From: Seminavis robusta
Taxonomy: Eukaryota; Bacillariophyta; Bacillariophyceae; Naviculales; Naviculaceae
DNA: 64,000 nucleotides
Direction of reading: 5' to 3'
Assembly (NCBI GenBank): GCA_903772945.1
Contig: CAICTM010000456.1
Coordinates: 1 to 64,000 of the forward strand
In this document: positions 9,694 to 20,462 of the stretch, piece after piece
Numbering within the stretch: the first letter of the stretch is position 1
How the letters are laid out: each line of letters begins with the position of its first letter
Program-made: the position numbers and the translations under genes
Notes under the pieces: generated by a model
Told to the model about the DNA's origin: nothing
Seen by the model: only the letters and a program-made list of their open reading frames with translations
The model's database searches: none

Positions 9694-10475
9694 GATAACT
9701 TTGACTCGCATAGGCCCTCTATCACCATCATGACATGCAGGGCTATACAGCACAAGAGTCGGCTGTCCACAACGGTGCCTCTTCATCGAGGAGGATCCTA
9801 CAAATACAGAGCATCTCGATATGAAGGACAAGCAGACCTTGAACGAACTACGACGACGGATCACAACCAGCATGCCGGTGGCAACGACTTACTATGGCGA
9901 AAATGGCTTCTTCGCTCCGCGGTACCGTATACAATGGATGAGACCGATGGGGGATATTGCTGCTGGCATTGGTAGTAATGGAAGCGAAACGCAAGCCGCA
10001 ATCAACCGGAGCAGTATCCTGAGCTGGTTGCCAGCTGCACTTGTACTGGCTTCAACTCCAGCCGACTCGACTCAATCAACGCAAACACCAGCAGCTGTTA
10101 CGGTCAACAGCGTGTTTACCACGAAAAGGCAGACAGCCCGGCAGAAGATGGGCACAGCGTTGTGCTGCAGAGCTCGGCTGTGGCATTGTGACCGGAAATC
10201 CCTATGCCGCTGTACATGGTGCTGTTTGCCTTTCAATCGAGATTGCGACGTTTGGGGCCTCAAAATGGACCGCGAGCGTCGCAAAGCGTGTCCGTGGCGG
10301 TGCCAAAGGTTACAGCCTTGTCAAGGCAGCCAAAGGAGCTAAGCAGGCAAAAAAAAGTCAACGACGCCTGCAGGTACAGTTCGCAGAGCTCTCACGACCA
10401 CCCGTGAAGTCGGAAACCTTTACAAATATGGGAAGTCCGTGGCAGGTGGAATCTGCTAAACACCGCCATAAGTAA
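9694..10475 (+). pseudogene. Possible coding remnant in changing frames
   Basis: Two overlapping frames look protein-like. The first, about 9740-10140, reads HLDMKDKQTLNELRRRI then MPVATTYYGENGFFAPRY. The second, about 10140-10475, reads CGIVTGNPYAAVHGAVCLSI then ATFGASKWTASVAKRVRG and a lysine-rich tail. Together they could be one small membrane-associated protein with a shift or an unrecognised intron near 10140. No family recognised. It may also be chance open frames. Confidence 0.25.
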
Positions 10476-11163
10476 CGCTTCAGGCCATCCATCCGCTCAG
10501 GTTTCCTCCATCAAGTCTCCTCGTGGCGCTACCGGCATGGTGGGTAAAGTTTGCGTGATTCGATCTATTTAATCATTCGACTTTTCGACGCATGAGGAAA
10601 GCCATCCACCTATAGAGACGCCACGATAGTTGAAGTGCGACTTGTTACTTACTGTATGAACAATCCTAATACAATAAGTACAAATGAAGATCTGGTTGCA
10701 TCTTTCCACCCAGTGGTCATATTGCTACAAGAATTCTTGGCATCAAGAACATCATTTGGGAATAGGAATATTGAGTTTGTTGGCCTTGAGAAAGTCAAGG
10801 TGTTGCAAAAGAAGTTTAGCTTGAGGGGCAAGCATGCCATCCACGGAAACAACAAAAGGGTGGAAAGAGGCATGACGCGATTCGGACTGGCCTTTATCAT
10901 TTGAGAGTTTCTCGCGTTTCTGAGCATGCAAAACTTTTTGAGGGGATCTTTGTTCGGGCAGGAGCCAGAGACCAAGTCGGTAATGCGAACTTCAATGATG
11001 GCAATAGTACCACGTTCAAATAGTTTGCAATCAACTGGAGAGGGAGGGAGGAGGGCAGTGGTTAACAATGGATCGTATGGTACCTGCTACACCTCGATCG
11101 ATTGAATCGAACCATTCAAGGTACTGCCAGGTAGCTAGCTGACCATATAGTGCTCTCAGCTGC
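10476..11163. other. Intergenic region, nothing recognised
   Basis: Open frames here on both strands have no coherent composition. It is the shared 3' flank of the upstream remnant and the molybdate transporter. Confidence 0.4.
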
Positions 11164-13065
11164 TCAAGTAACCTGCAATGGATCTGCACTGCCTTCCTTG
11201 GATCGAGCCACTGGCGAATACTGTCCAGCATCACCACTTCGAATCTTCTGCCACTGATACATTAGATCGATTGTGAGTTCTGGTTGGATTTGGAGTTACA
11301 AAAATCCGTGTGGAAGCACGACCAAGGAAAGCTCTACATACCTGTGCAGCATACTCCTTCATGCCGTCTCCATAGACCATGTAGGCGATCCACCCCGTGA
11401 GGGCTGCATAGTGGGTTTTGTGCAGGCCCACATCGACAATGACTGTAAGGAGAGCCACTACCACTCCCTTTCGTGGAATATTACCCTGCTCGGCAGACGA
11501 TTGGTGTTCCTTGGCCAGGACGGTCCATCCCATGACTGCCAATTCATGACCACAAACGACCAGCATGAGTCCTAAAATGGAAGTAGGAAGGGCTTCCAAA
11601 ACCTTCAGCAGGTACTTTCCCAAGAGCAATGCCAGTATCATTTTGCATCCTCCCAGAAACACCACGGAAGCACCATGTCGGGCCCCAAACTTGTGCTGTC
11701 CCGCCAATCCTCCCGCTCCGTGACAGCAGGGCATGGCTCCCAAGGGACACAAGATCAAATTCATGAATCCCACGCTCAAACTAACTTCCCGCCGTGAAAC
11801 AACGGCATCCGTGTCTGTGGTTGTTTTGCGTTTTTCGGGATACAAGTTGTGGGCCAAGCAACACACGGACACGACCGAGTTGAGGGTTGTGAGGGGGAGT
11901 TGTGGTAGTGCCCCCTGGAGTAGCCCCCGCTTCCAATCGTCCCAGGTGGCTCCCTGGAGTGCCCACACGATAATGGGTTGCCACCCTTGCGGGGTAGTAT
12001 CTGCTGTTGTAGCTTGGGCAAATAGCAAATGGAACATAGCCAACACTAGTCCCAATCCAAACAAGTAGAGCCCTACCGGTCGTGGCGGTGGTGCGGAGGA
12101 TGTTTTCCGGCTGTTGCTCTCCTCGTTCTCATTGGAAGTTGTGGTTGTGGTGGTTGGAGCTGGAGTGGTTGGTTCCCTCAACAGATACAAGCACGCAAGG
12201 GCTACGATCAATGCCAAACCAATACAATCGATTTCACTCCACCACGAAAGTCCTTGAATCATGACGAGACCTCGAATGGCAAGGTTGATTCCAACTCCCA
12301 TCTGGATGCCACTATAGATGTTGTTGTTGAAGAAGATTAGGAGCAGTCAAAGAAAAATGTTGAGATCCCAATACCAAACAGCATCTTTTCCAATAGACAT
12401 TTTTCGTTTCTTCCTTCCTACCTGACCACTGGCGTTGGCACTAGCCAATTGACCAGTTCAATTCCCTTGGTAATACTCAAGGCAATCATGAATAATCCCA
12501 TGAATATCCCAGCAATAGTCACTTGTGTCTTGTTTGTCAATTCATGAGCAATGGCGGTCGCGGCAATGGCTTTCATGGGTTGAACTCCCATGGGTACATC
12601 CCAGGCACATCCCGTCATGACATTGGCAAACCCCGCCCAAAAGAGTGTGGGAGCGAGTGCAATGGCATTTTGTCGTGCCAGTGCCACGGCGAGTGGAATA
12701 AAGGTTCCCAAATCTCCGACACTGCCACTGATTTCGTGAATGGTCAACTGGGAGTAGAGTTCTTTGGCTCGTGTGGTCCATTTATTAGTAAAATGAGACG
12801 AAAAATAATAATAATGGGGTTGCGAGGACAACAACGGCTTCTTTTTGTTGATTTTCTTGGGTCGTTTCGGCATGGTATCGTCGTCTTCTACTACTAGCAG
12901 TTCTGTTTCTTCTTCTTGATGTTCTGAAAAGGCGAGGAGTCCTTCGTCTTCTTCTTCTCCTTCTGATAACGATGAAGGCAATGCCACTAGTCGTTGTTGT
13001 TCTTTAGTATTTGTTTGCTTCTTGTTATTAGTGCCCTCTTCTATTGGTAGGACGGCTGTGTCCAT
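11164..13065 (-). CDS. MOT1-type molybdate transporter
   Basis: Three exons: 13065-12422, 12311-11342, 11253-11164; total 567 residues with frame kept. The 12421-12312 intron restores the family's VVxGIQMGVGINLA across the join. The N-terminal ~95 residues are acidic and low-complexity (SEGEEEDEG, EEETELLVVEDDD) and probably cytosolic. Then come the family motifs: ISGSVGDLGTFIPLAVALA, FWAGFANVMTGCAWDVPMGV, QPMKAIAATAIAHEL, GVGINLAIRGLVMI, PQLPLTTLNSVVSVC, and GAMPCCHGAGGLAGQHKFGA. These fit the sulfate-permease-related MOT1 family that imports molybdate for molybdenum-cofactor enzymes such as nitrate reductase. About 10 membrane helices are visible. A T/S-rich loop (TTPAPTTTTTTSNENEE) is inserted in the middle. 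The last exon (starting WQKIRSGDAGQ) is the least certain part. Divergent from the recombinase at 13600. Confidence 0.9.
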
Positions 13066-13599
13066 TCTCTTACCAATACAGTACTGGTAGCAATGAGACG
13101 ATATCCCCCGTTCTACCGGTATGTTGTCTCCTTCGCGGTTTCCACTGTGTTCTGGATCTTTTGGATCTTTCTCGAAGGTCTGGTGCCAGTCTGTCCTCCT
13201 TCCTCCGGCAGGCCTAAAATAATTGCTGCCAGACTTTGCCGTTCGTTTGCGAACGCTTTTGGCAAGTCAAGGTCATAATGTAGAAAAACGTCCCGGCAAA
13301 TTGAAAATCCAATGGCGCGCGCGATCGCAAGAATTCTTGGAGGCGCAGCCGACACGATTCGTCGCGAGAGCGCGAGCCAGCGGATTTTAGGCTGAGATCG
13401 TGGATCCAGTCGAGGCTGGAGGATTTTTGCACGAGGGCGAAGCCCAAGGGCAAAAATCCGACAGCCGAGACAGCAGATCAAGATCAAAGCCGTCAATGAG
13501 GCTGGGAGGTCTTTGTCTGTAATCTACTCGACAAAAGCCCGAGTAAATAAGCCCTACTGTTAGAGAGTCCTGGAGTACTAGTAGTCACTGGTAGTCATC
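13066..13599. other. Divergent promoter region, GC-rich in part
   Basis: No gene. 13300-13480 is GC-rich with CGCGCGCGATCGC and CGCGAGAGCGCGAGC, unlike surrounding DNA. It could be the left flank of the recombinase element; no terminal repeat is evident. Confidence 0.4.
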
Positions 13600-16257
13600 A
13601 TGTCTTCTGCGTCGTCCACCGAAGAAATAGAAGTGACAGAGGATCGCCGTAACCCACTTGCCGACAATGACTTCACGCTTCCACCCGTAGACACCAGTAG
13701 CAGCAGTAGCGAGGAGGAGGATGAGGAAGAAGCCGAAGTCACATTCCAAGCCGAAGAGGAAGAGGAAGAAGAATCGGAAGAGGAAGATGGCCACCAGTAT
13801 GAGGACGAACCCCGTCATCCTGTCATGACTCAAGGAACCAGTGTGGTTGTGGAAAATCTTCTTGCCTTTCGGTCCAACATTGACTTTGGTCCTCCCGCAC
13901 CAGCTCCAGCCAGAGTCTCATTGTCTCCCCAAAATCCAACTCCAACACCAGAAAATCCACCCAAAAATGCTGCTGAAATTGCCAGTGCTCTTGGTGTTGG
14001 TCGAGATTTTACCACCTTGGACTTGACAGAGCAAGAGCAAAAGCTTCTAGAAAATTGCAAGGACCAAGGAAGACGAGGCAGAAAGTATGAGAAGAAATGT
14101 GAGAGCCTTCAAAAGCGATTCTTCAAGACAATCGAAGAGCATGGAGGATCCGTCTTGCACAGTCTTCTTGAGATAGTTCCCGTTGATTATGACCAAGGCC
14201 ACTCAACCAACTACGCTTTCTTCAACGTGGTATGCGGAGAAAAAGATCGCAACAAACATAAAATCCTGAACTATTGTGCCATCTTGTGCGGAATGAAATG
14301 GTTGTGCTTGTCCGGTACCAACAAAGGCAAGCCGCTCTCCCCCACCGTCTTCACACAATACATCAACAATGTATTTACCGAGTGGAGATCCATGACCCAC
14401 AACAAATTCCAGTACACCTTCAAGGAGGATTTCAATGCCAAAGGAGATTTCCATGGAGTCATGATTCAGTTTTGGGCAGAAATCCGCAAGACCGATCCAA
14501 CCTTCGGAATTCGCAGTCATCATTCGGAGATTGATTGGGAAGCAGACAAGAAAATCCGCGAAGCTGTCAAAGACGGACGACTTCAACCCTGGACAAATCC
14601 AAAAGATCTCCAACGTGTCTGTGTGTTCCACCTTGGTCGATCGTTTCTTCTTCGGGGTGGTAAGGAAATGTCAAGTCTCATGATGCGGGATACTTATTCC
14701 GGGATGTACACTCGGGAGATGGGGGACCTGGCTGGATGTCTGCATATGGCAATCCGATTACCAGAAGACAAGACGAATCGACTGACATTTTACAATTCCA
14801 ATGCTCTTTCGGACAAAGACCGTTGGTTGGAAATCGTCGAGAATCCTCGTGATCCACTGTGTGCTTACAAGTGTTTTGACTTTTACCTGTCGAAGTGTCA
14901 TCCGGAAGCCGAGAAGTTCTTCGCCAAGGTTGCCTCCGACGCGCAGAAGAAGGAATACCGTAAATATTTCACGAAGCACCCAGTTCACGCGAACCGGTAC
15001 AAGGATCGTGACATTTGGTTCCAACCGTCAGGTGATACCGCTCAATACAATCTTGGCCACAATACCGTATCCAAGATGGCCAAGGAACTCGGCACCACCA
15101 TTGGAGTCACGAATCTTGAGAAGTTCACGAATCATGGTCTTCGTGCCTATGGAATCACCAAGATGCATCAAGCTCGTGTTCCAATGGCTGCTCGATTGAA
15201 ATTCGCCCGTCACAAGTGTGAACAGAGTCAGATTCCTTATGCCCGTCTCGTAGATGAAGGTCGATCGACTGCTCTCAAGGCACTGATGTGCTCTGATAAG
15301 GACTTAGCGTTGGAATCTGATGATGAAGACGGAAATCCACGTCCTCCTAGACGAACCCAGGAGGAAGAATCCGACGATGGGGGCGGTAAGCCACGCGCCA
15401 AGCGAGCCTCCAAGCGCCAAGCGCAAAAAGAAAAGGATTCAACTTGGAAGAAGTCGACCAAGTCCAAGAAAAATGCGTCCGCCAAGAAGTCAGTTCCAGA
15501 AGAGATCTTGACTCAAGATTCGGACGATGAAGAAGAGGCTTCCTTGCTGACCGAAGATCCATCCGTCATTCCGGACGACAAGGTGTTGAAGAAAATGACG
15601 AAGGCCCAGTTGCTCGAGCTGGTTCACGCTCAAGCGGCGGCATCGTCGGCGAGTGTTGCATCCTGTCCTGCGGCCGCCGGTGGTGCGGTTGTTTCCGTGG
15701 CAGGATCTCATCAATCGGTGGCGATGGCTCCATTTGCGGCGGCTCCAGTGGCGGCGGCTCCAGTTGCGGCGGCTCCAGTTTCGGCGGCTCCAGTTGCGGC
15801 CGCTCCATTGGTGGCGGCCAATCAAGTCATGGACCAACGAATGTATCAACAGCAACCGATGCCCATGCAAATCCAGCCGCAGCCACAATACTCGATTCCC
15901 ATGCCAATGGGTTGGAGTCAAATGGTGGCGATGCAGCAGCAGGCCGCCATGATGCAGAATTTGATGATGCCACAACCACAGCAGTACATCTATCCGCAGT
16001 TTCAGCAGTCAGCTCCACAGATGCAACCCGTCCCACAGATGCAACCCGTCCCACAGATCCAGCCAGCTCAACAGATACAGCCAGCTCAACAGATGATGCA
16101 GCCCGCTCAACAGATACAGCCCGCTCAACAGATGCAGCCACCTCAACAGATGATGCAGCCCGCTCAACCACAACAGCAGCAACAGATATGGCTTCGAGAC
16201 GCCAATGGCAACTTCTTCCCTGCCGCCAACCAGAATCAGAACGGATCGTCCTTTTGA
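13600..16257 (+). CDS. Tyrosine recombinase, Crypton-type transposon or domesticated copy
   Basis: 885 residues in one uninterrupted frame. N-terminus (1-80) is Ser/Glu/Asp-rich. Residues ~140-560 form the core: FLLRGGKE (R352, E356), TNHGLRAYG (H512-x-x-R515), FARHKC (H538) and QIPYARL (Y547). R515 to H538 is 23 and H538 to Y547 is 9, the spacing of XerD-like tyrosine recombinases, so the active-site set is complete. An R352-H512 gap of 160 is longer than in bacterial enzymes, as in Crypton/DUF3504 proteins. Residues ~575-640 are acidic then Lys-rich (nuclear signal likely); the end is Ala/Pro/Gln low complexity. Cryptons are DNA transposons that move by tyrosine recombination and lack inverted repeats; stramenopiles carry them. 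No reverse transcriptase nearby, arguing against DIRS. An exapted host gene is the alternative. Confidence 0.8.
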   Translation: MSSASSTEEIEVTEDRRNPLADNDFTLPPVDTSSSSSEEEDEEEAEVTFQAEEEEEEESEEEDGHQYEDEPRHPVMTQGTSVVVENLLAFRSNIDFGPPAPAPARVSLSPQNPTPTPENPPKNAAEIASALGVGRDFTTLDLTEQEQKLLENCKDQGRRGRKYEKKCESLQKRFFKTIEEHGGSVLHSLLEIVPVDYDQGHSTNYAFFNVVCGEKDRNKHKILNYCAILCGMKWLCLSGTNKGKPLSPTVFTQYINNVFTEWRSMTHNKFQYTFKEDFNAKGDFHGVMIQFWAEIRKTDPTFGIRSHHSEIDWEADKKIREAVKDGRLQPWTNPKDLQRVCVFHLGRSFLLRGGKEMSSLMMRDTYSGMYTREMGDLAGCLHMAIRLPEDKTNRLTFYNSNALSDKDRWLEIVENPRDPLCAYKCFDFYLSKCHPEAEKFFAKVASDAQKKEYRKYFTKHPVHANRYKDRDIWFQPSGDTAQYNLGHNTVSKMAKELGTTIGVTNLEKFTNHGLRAYGITKMHQARVPMAARLKFARHKCEQSQIPYARLVDEGRSTALKALMCSDKDLALESDDEDGNPRPPRRTQEEESDDGGGKPRAKRASKRQAQKEKDSTWKKSTKSKKNASAKKSVPEEILTQDSDDEEEASLLTEDPSVIPDDKVLKKMTKAQLLELVHAQAAASSASVASCPAAAGGAVVSVAGSHQSVAMAPFAAAPVAAAPVAAAPVSAAPVAAAPLVAANQVMDQRMYQQQPMPMQIQPQPQYSIPMPMGWSQMVAMQQQAAMMQNLMMPQPQQYIYPQFQQSAPQMQPVPQMQPVPQIQPAQQIQPAQQMMQPAQQIQPAQQMQPPQQMMQPAQPQQQQQIWLRDANGNFFPAANQNQNGSSF
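15727..15825 (+). repeat. Coding minisatellite GCGGCGGCTCCAGT
   Basis: Seven or so 15-bp units (GCGGCGGCTCCAGTT and variants) in the recombinase reading frame, encoding AAAPV repeats. Confidence 0.8.
16012..16185 (+). repeat. Coding minisatellite CAACAGATGCAGCC
   Basis: Imperfect 15-18-bp units encode Q-M-Q-P-V-P and Q-I-Q-P-A-Q repeats at the C-terminus of the recombinase. Confidence 0.8.
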
Positions 16258-17987
16258 AGAGTGAGCGCCATGGTGGGGGTTTGTGGGGCTATTGTGTAGT
16301 TTCGGTCTGAAAATCAAAGAAAAAAGGGCATAGTTTCCTTTTCGCTTTTTGATTGTGGAGATTATGAGGCAAACTGCGATAATGAAGAATATCGATCGGT
16401 CGTATCTTTTTGGGTGGAGTGGTTCCCATTTTGACGTTCCGACTGTTGGTTCTCTCTTAACGTTACGTTTGCTAAGAACCCTAAACATTAGAAACAATTA
16501 CATTTTTCCATCCTCTTATGCAAAGAATAGACATAGGAATTGTCTCAGAAAGTGGAAAAACATATTTGCTTCTCAAAGATATGGTTTAGTTCGATCGATC
16601 CCACGAACAACGCACATGCACCGAAAAATTTACACATGTTCACGGAAACATTCCATTGAATCGTACCTAATCTTCAAACTATTGATTGTTGCTGTTGGTT
16701 GATTGATGCCCTGTTTCGTATGGTTGATTTGTATGGTGGGTGGCATCAAATCAAACCCAGCGACAATGCAAGGATTGAATCGTAACAATTCGATACTCAA
16801 CAAACACACACGCAAAGAAAAAGTCTCAACTGTCGAAAAATCCAGTCAGAATCCGACTGAAATCCAACGAACGTCCGATGAGACATCTCTTATATAAATC
16901 TCCAGAATCTGTGGAATGGGATCATACTGGTTTTATACAGTGGTTTATCCCGGCAACAGGATTTCTGAGAAACGGCCGAAGATCAGACTGGATTTTTGAA
17001 GATCAATGTCACATCAAATTTTTACTATATAGTTTTCAGTACGAAAATCCGATTGGATTCTGACATCAGGCCGTTACCGGCGATTTCAATCCTGTATGTA
17101 AGATTTCGAAATCCGAATTGGCCTATCGAGTCTAATAACACGGGGATTTCGACCGTTGAGAACTTTCGACAGTAGAAAGTGTACCAGAGCTACGAGGGCG
17201 TTGACGGGTGGATTACTATTCCCAGAGGGTAGATTATGGGTTCCCAACAACTCATTGTGCGTCTCGATCAACTTATGGATACTTCTGGCGTACCGTACCG
17301 GTGGTACCGCTGTTGACTGAGTGTCACTCGTCGTCGCAACCTTGTCTTCAGAGCCGAAACAGGTCTGAAAGTGAGAGAAGGCAAGTTGGAGCAAGGCACC
17401 GGCGATCCAACGCACCTGACCGAATCACCTTCGTGCACCTCGCTCTCCTGGTGACGAGGGGGACTTCCACTTGGCTCACGTCGTAACGAAAGGTCTTGAG
17501 GAGTAACCAGTTGTTTCAGCCAGCTGCTACCGGTGCATTTGCTAGATAGCTAGCTAGTCGAGTCAATACCACTGGGACCAGACCCATCTCGGAGTTGAAG
17601 GGCCTCCAGTTCCAAGGCAACCAAAAAGCCAATAATGGAAGTGATGAGAGTCTCTGTCAGTTGGTAGAAATGAAGAATACACCCCTAGCTAGCGAGCTAC
17701 TAGCCAGGTACTTGTCGGCTTGCTGCTGGGCGCCGCGTCGTGGCAATAATGAACCTACTATTTTAGAGAATTATACAATTTTTACGCATCTCCTACCGGT
17801 ACGATTATCATCGTCTTCGCAAAGGTGCAACTGCCATCATCCAACGTATCTTGCTTGGATAGAATCAAACTTTCGTCTTCCAATCGATGCAAAAACACGC
17901 AGCATACAGTATATATATGTCGTCCTTTGTCGCACCATTGCCAGCAGACTCCGCCAAGAGCTGCCTCCTCCTGAAGATGGTGATTTC
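16258..17987. other. 1.7-kb intergenic region
   Basis: No gene supported. 16845-17160 is AT-rich and contains several related words such as AAAATCCGATTGGATT, GAAATCCGAATTGGC and AGACTGGATTTTTG, possibly the remains of a small non-coding repeat or the right flank of the recombinase element. CTAGCTAG words lie near 17540 and 17690. The open frame at 17595-18011 overlaps the LRR gene's last exon and looks like chance. Confidence 0.4.
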
Positions 17988-20462
17988 CTAAAGGCTACCC
18001 CGCTGTCCTAGTCGCTTCTGGTTAGGGCCCACCAACCTCTTTTGTTGCACCAGCACTCTTCGACCTCCGTTTGGATCGCGAATCTTGTCCAGGTAATCTT
18101 CTCGGCCAAATGTGAAGAAGACACGGTTGTAGCCAAGCTGCCAAATTGGGTCAAGATCCGGCACATGGATGCCAGTATTGCACTCCTCTCCACTTGCACA
18201 ACACAGCGCACAGCAACCAGGGAAATCATTGCAGATGCTGCAGTCAGCCACAATGACAGGCTTGGCCACAAAGTTAGGGTTGGCACAGAACAAATTGCCC
18301 AGGTTTCCTTGAATGTTGTCGTTGGCTTCCACATACATCAACTCTGTACGTAAAAAATAATAATAATCAATGCAGAGATGAGCAAACGAGTTTCGACGCG
18401 AAAATTGCAAGAACAACCCCATACTCCTCGATACGTACTCAGACTTCTCAAATTCGAAAAACTGTCGGGGAGGACGCTGGTCAAATTGTTACGGTTCAAA
18501 AGAAGAATATGCAAGTTCTCCAATTGTCCCAACGATGTAGGGATGGTTCCCATGAGACTGTTGTCGTCCAAATCCAGCAACACCATTCCTTGCAAGTCAC
18601 CCAAAAAGTTGGGAATTGGACCAGTACGCTGTGTTCCCTTCAGCGACAACTCCTGCAGCTTGGTCAAGCCTTCAACCCAGTAGGGGATGTTGTTGGCTTC
18701 GAACTTGTTTTGGGCGAGGAAGAGATACGTCAGATTCTTCAAATCGCCAATGGTGCTGGGAATCCGCCCATTGAATTCATTCTGTGAGAGATCCAAGTGG
18801 TACAATGCTTTGAGCTGATTGATCGATCCAGGAATAGGAATATCCTTGAGCTGGTTTTTCTGCATGGCCAACAACTGCAAATTGGTGTTTTCGTAGAACA
18901 AAGTGGGCATATTGGAGAAGTCATTGTCGTGCAAATCCAAGACCTTGAGCGTTGGCAGAGTGAACAGGTGCGAGGGGATGCTTCCACCAATGTTGTTGTC
19001 CGAGATATCCAGATATATCAGTTCGCCCATTTCCTTGAGAAAGTGTTCTCCCAGAGTCCCTGTAAACTGGTTATTCTCCAAGTAGAACTGTTCCAAGTTT
19101 CTCATTCCCGGCATGACAGAAGAATCAAAGACATTGTCCAGGTTGGAAGTGAAGAGATTGTTATCCAATGCCAACCCTTCCAGGTTTACCAAGTTACCCA
19201 GGGAGACGGGCACTCGACCAGTCATGTAGTTGGTGGACAAGTTGATATTTTTCAAGGCCGTCATATCTCCCACCCATGCTGGAATAGATCCTGCAAGACG
19301 ATTGCCAGCAGCAAAAAAGTTGACCATGTTGGTCAGTTGCTGGTAGGTATCAGGGATGGATCCTCCAATGTTGTTGAAATCCACGTCGATATCGGTAACA
19401 CTGGTAAGGAAACCCAGTTCAGCGGGAAGGGTTCCCTCCATGTTATTCTGGTCTGTAAAGACAAAATTAAAAAATGGTGTGTCAGATAAATTTCCAATGA
19501 CACCACAGAAAGAGAGGAAAGCTATCAAAAAGCAAGCACTTACTGAGAAAGAGCGCCACAGGCTGCCCCGACGTTTGATCACAAAAGACTCCCCTCAGTT
19601 CCGTGCTGGAATCCACATACTGCAAAATAGCATACCAAAAGCAGATGGATGTTGGCTTGAGGAAATTGAGGTCAAATGCCCAGGTTCGCAGTCCCATGGT
19701 CGAGAAGAAAAAGGTAGCCAATGCATATCGACTAACAAATTCGTATCCTTGGGGTGTCTTCCAATCTCCTTCCGGAGGTTCCAGCTTTAATCCGTCATTG
19801 ACAGCCATAAAGGTCAAAGCCCTGTTTTGAGGGGATCCTACAGCTTCGAGATCTGCCTGGGTAGAAATTCCTTGCTGAAGCAAATACTGTTTAATTGCTC
19901 CTGAGCGTTGCGCCGGGGCAAGAGTCACAACCGGAGCCGATGAGTCGGGCGCTGGTGTGACGGGGACGGGTGGTTGGGTGACATCCTGGCCAGTTTCCTT
20001 TCCTCCATCGGTTGGTTCCTTTTGGTCGATAGGAGTGGCCACAGGAGCCGGTGTCACCGCCACCTGAGGTCGCGACTGAGTAGCCGAAGACGCGGGGCTG
20101 GGACTGGCATTTTTATTGTTGGTGACGACCACGGCTACCCCCACGATAATGCCAATCACCAGCAGGGCCAAAAAGAGTGCCAACCAGACCATCCAACCTC
20201 CGCGACGTCGGATGGTTCCATCTTCATTGGCAACTTCCGAAGTGCCAGTGCCCGCCTGATGAGATGTTTTCATTTCGCTCACGCTGGGCAACGAGTGTCC
20301 TTGGTCAAATCCTGGAGCCTGATCGTCGGCACTGAGTCCACTTCCGGCGGAATGAATCATACTGAACATTGGTTCGGGCGGCGGAGGAGCCGCAAGGACG
20401 CCATTGGCGCTGCCATTGGCACTACCATTGGCACTACCACGGATGCTGTCACTTCCCATCAT
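17988..20462 (-). CDS. LRR protein with N-terminal membrane anchor
   Basis: Three exons: 20462-19544, 19452-18439, 18343-17988; 762 residues, GT-AG, frame kept. The first part is soluble and Gly/Ser/Asn repetitive (GSANGSANGSANG), then one membrane helix (VWLALFLALLVIGIIVGVAV), a Pro/Thr/Ala-rich stalk, and a segment AIKQYLLQQGISTQADLEAV. About a dozen plant-type leucine-rich repeats follow (GxIPxxLxxLxxLxxLxLxxNxLxG, for example LPAELGFLTSVTDIDVDFN). The last exon is Cys-rich (DCSICNDFPGCCALCCAS). This layout, N-inside anchor and extracellular LRRs closed by a CC cluster, is an expanded diatom family proposed for cell-surface recognition. No kinase domain is attached. I chose ATG 20462; a GTG-led extension upstream is not needed. 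Confidence 0.88.
20404..20446 (-). repeat. 12-bp coding repeat (GSAN)
   Basis: Three and a half units of a 12-bp repeat (CCATTGGCGCTG / CCATTGGCACTA) encode Gly-Ser-Ala-Asn in the LRR protein's cytosolic tail. Confidence 0.8.

Noticed and set aside
10649-11068. 139-codon minus-strand frame beyond the molybdate transporter
   Set aside because: Composition is irregular, no motif, and it lies past the transporter's stop; treated as chance.
13600-16257. DIRS-type retroelement as source of the tyrosine recombinase
   Set aside because: No reverse-transcriptase-like frame lies within several kb; Crypton or host gene fits better.
17595-18011. 138-codon plus-strand frame
   Set aside because: It overlaps the last LRR exon on the other strand, has no recognisable protein features and begins in non-coding sequence.
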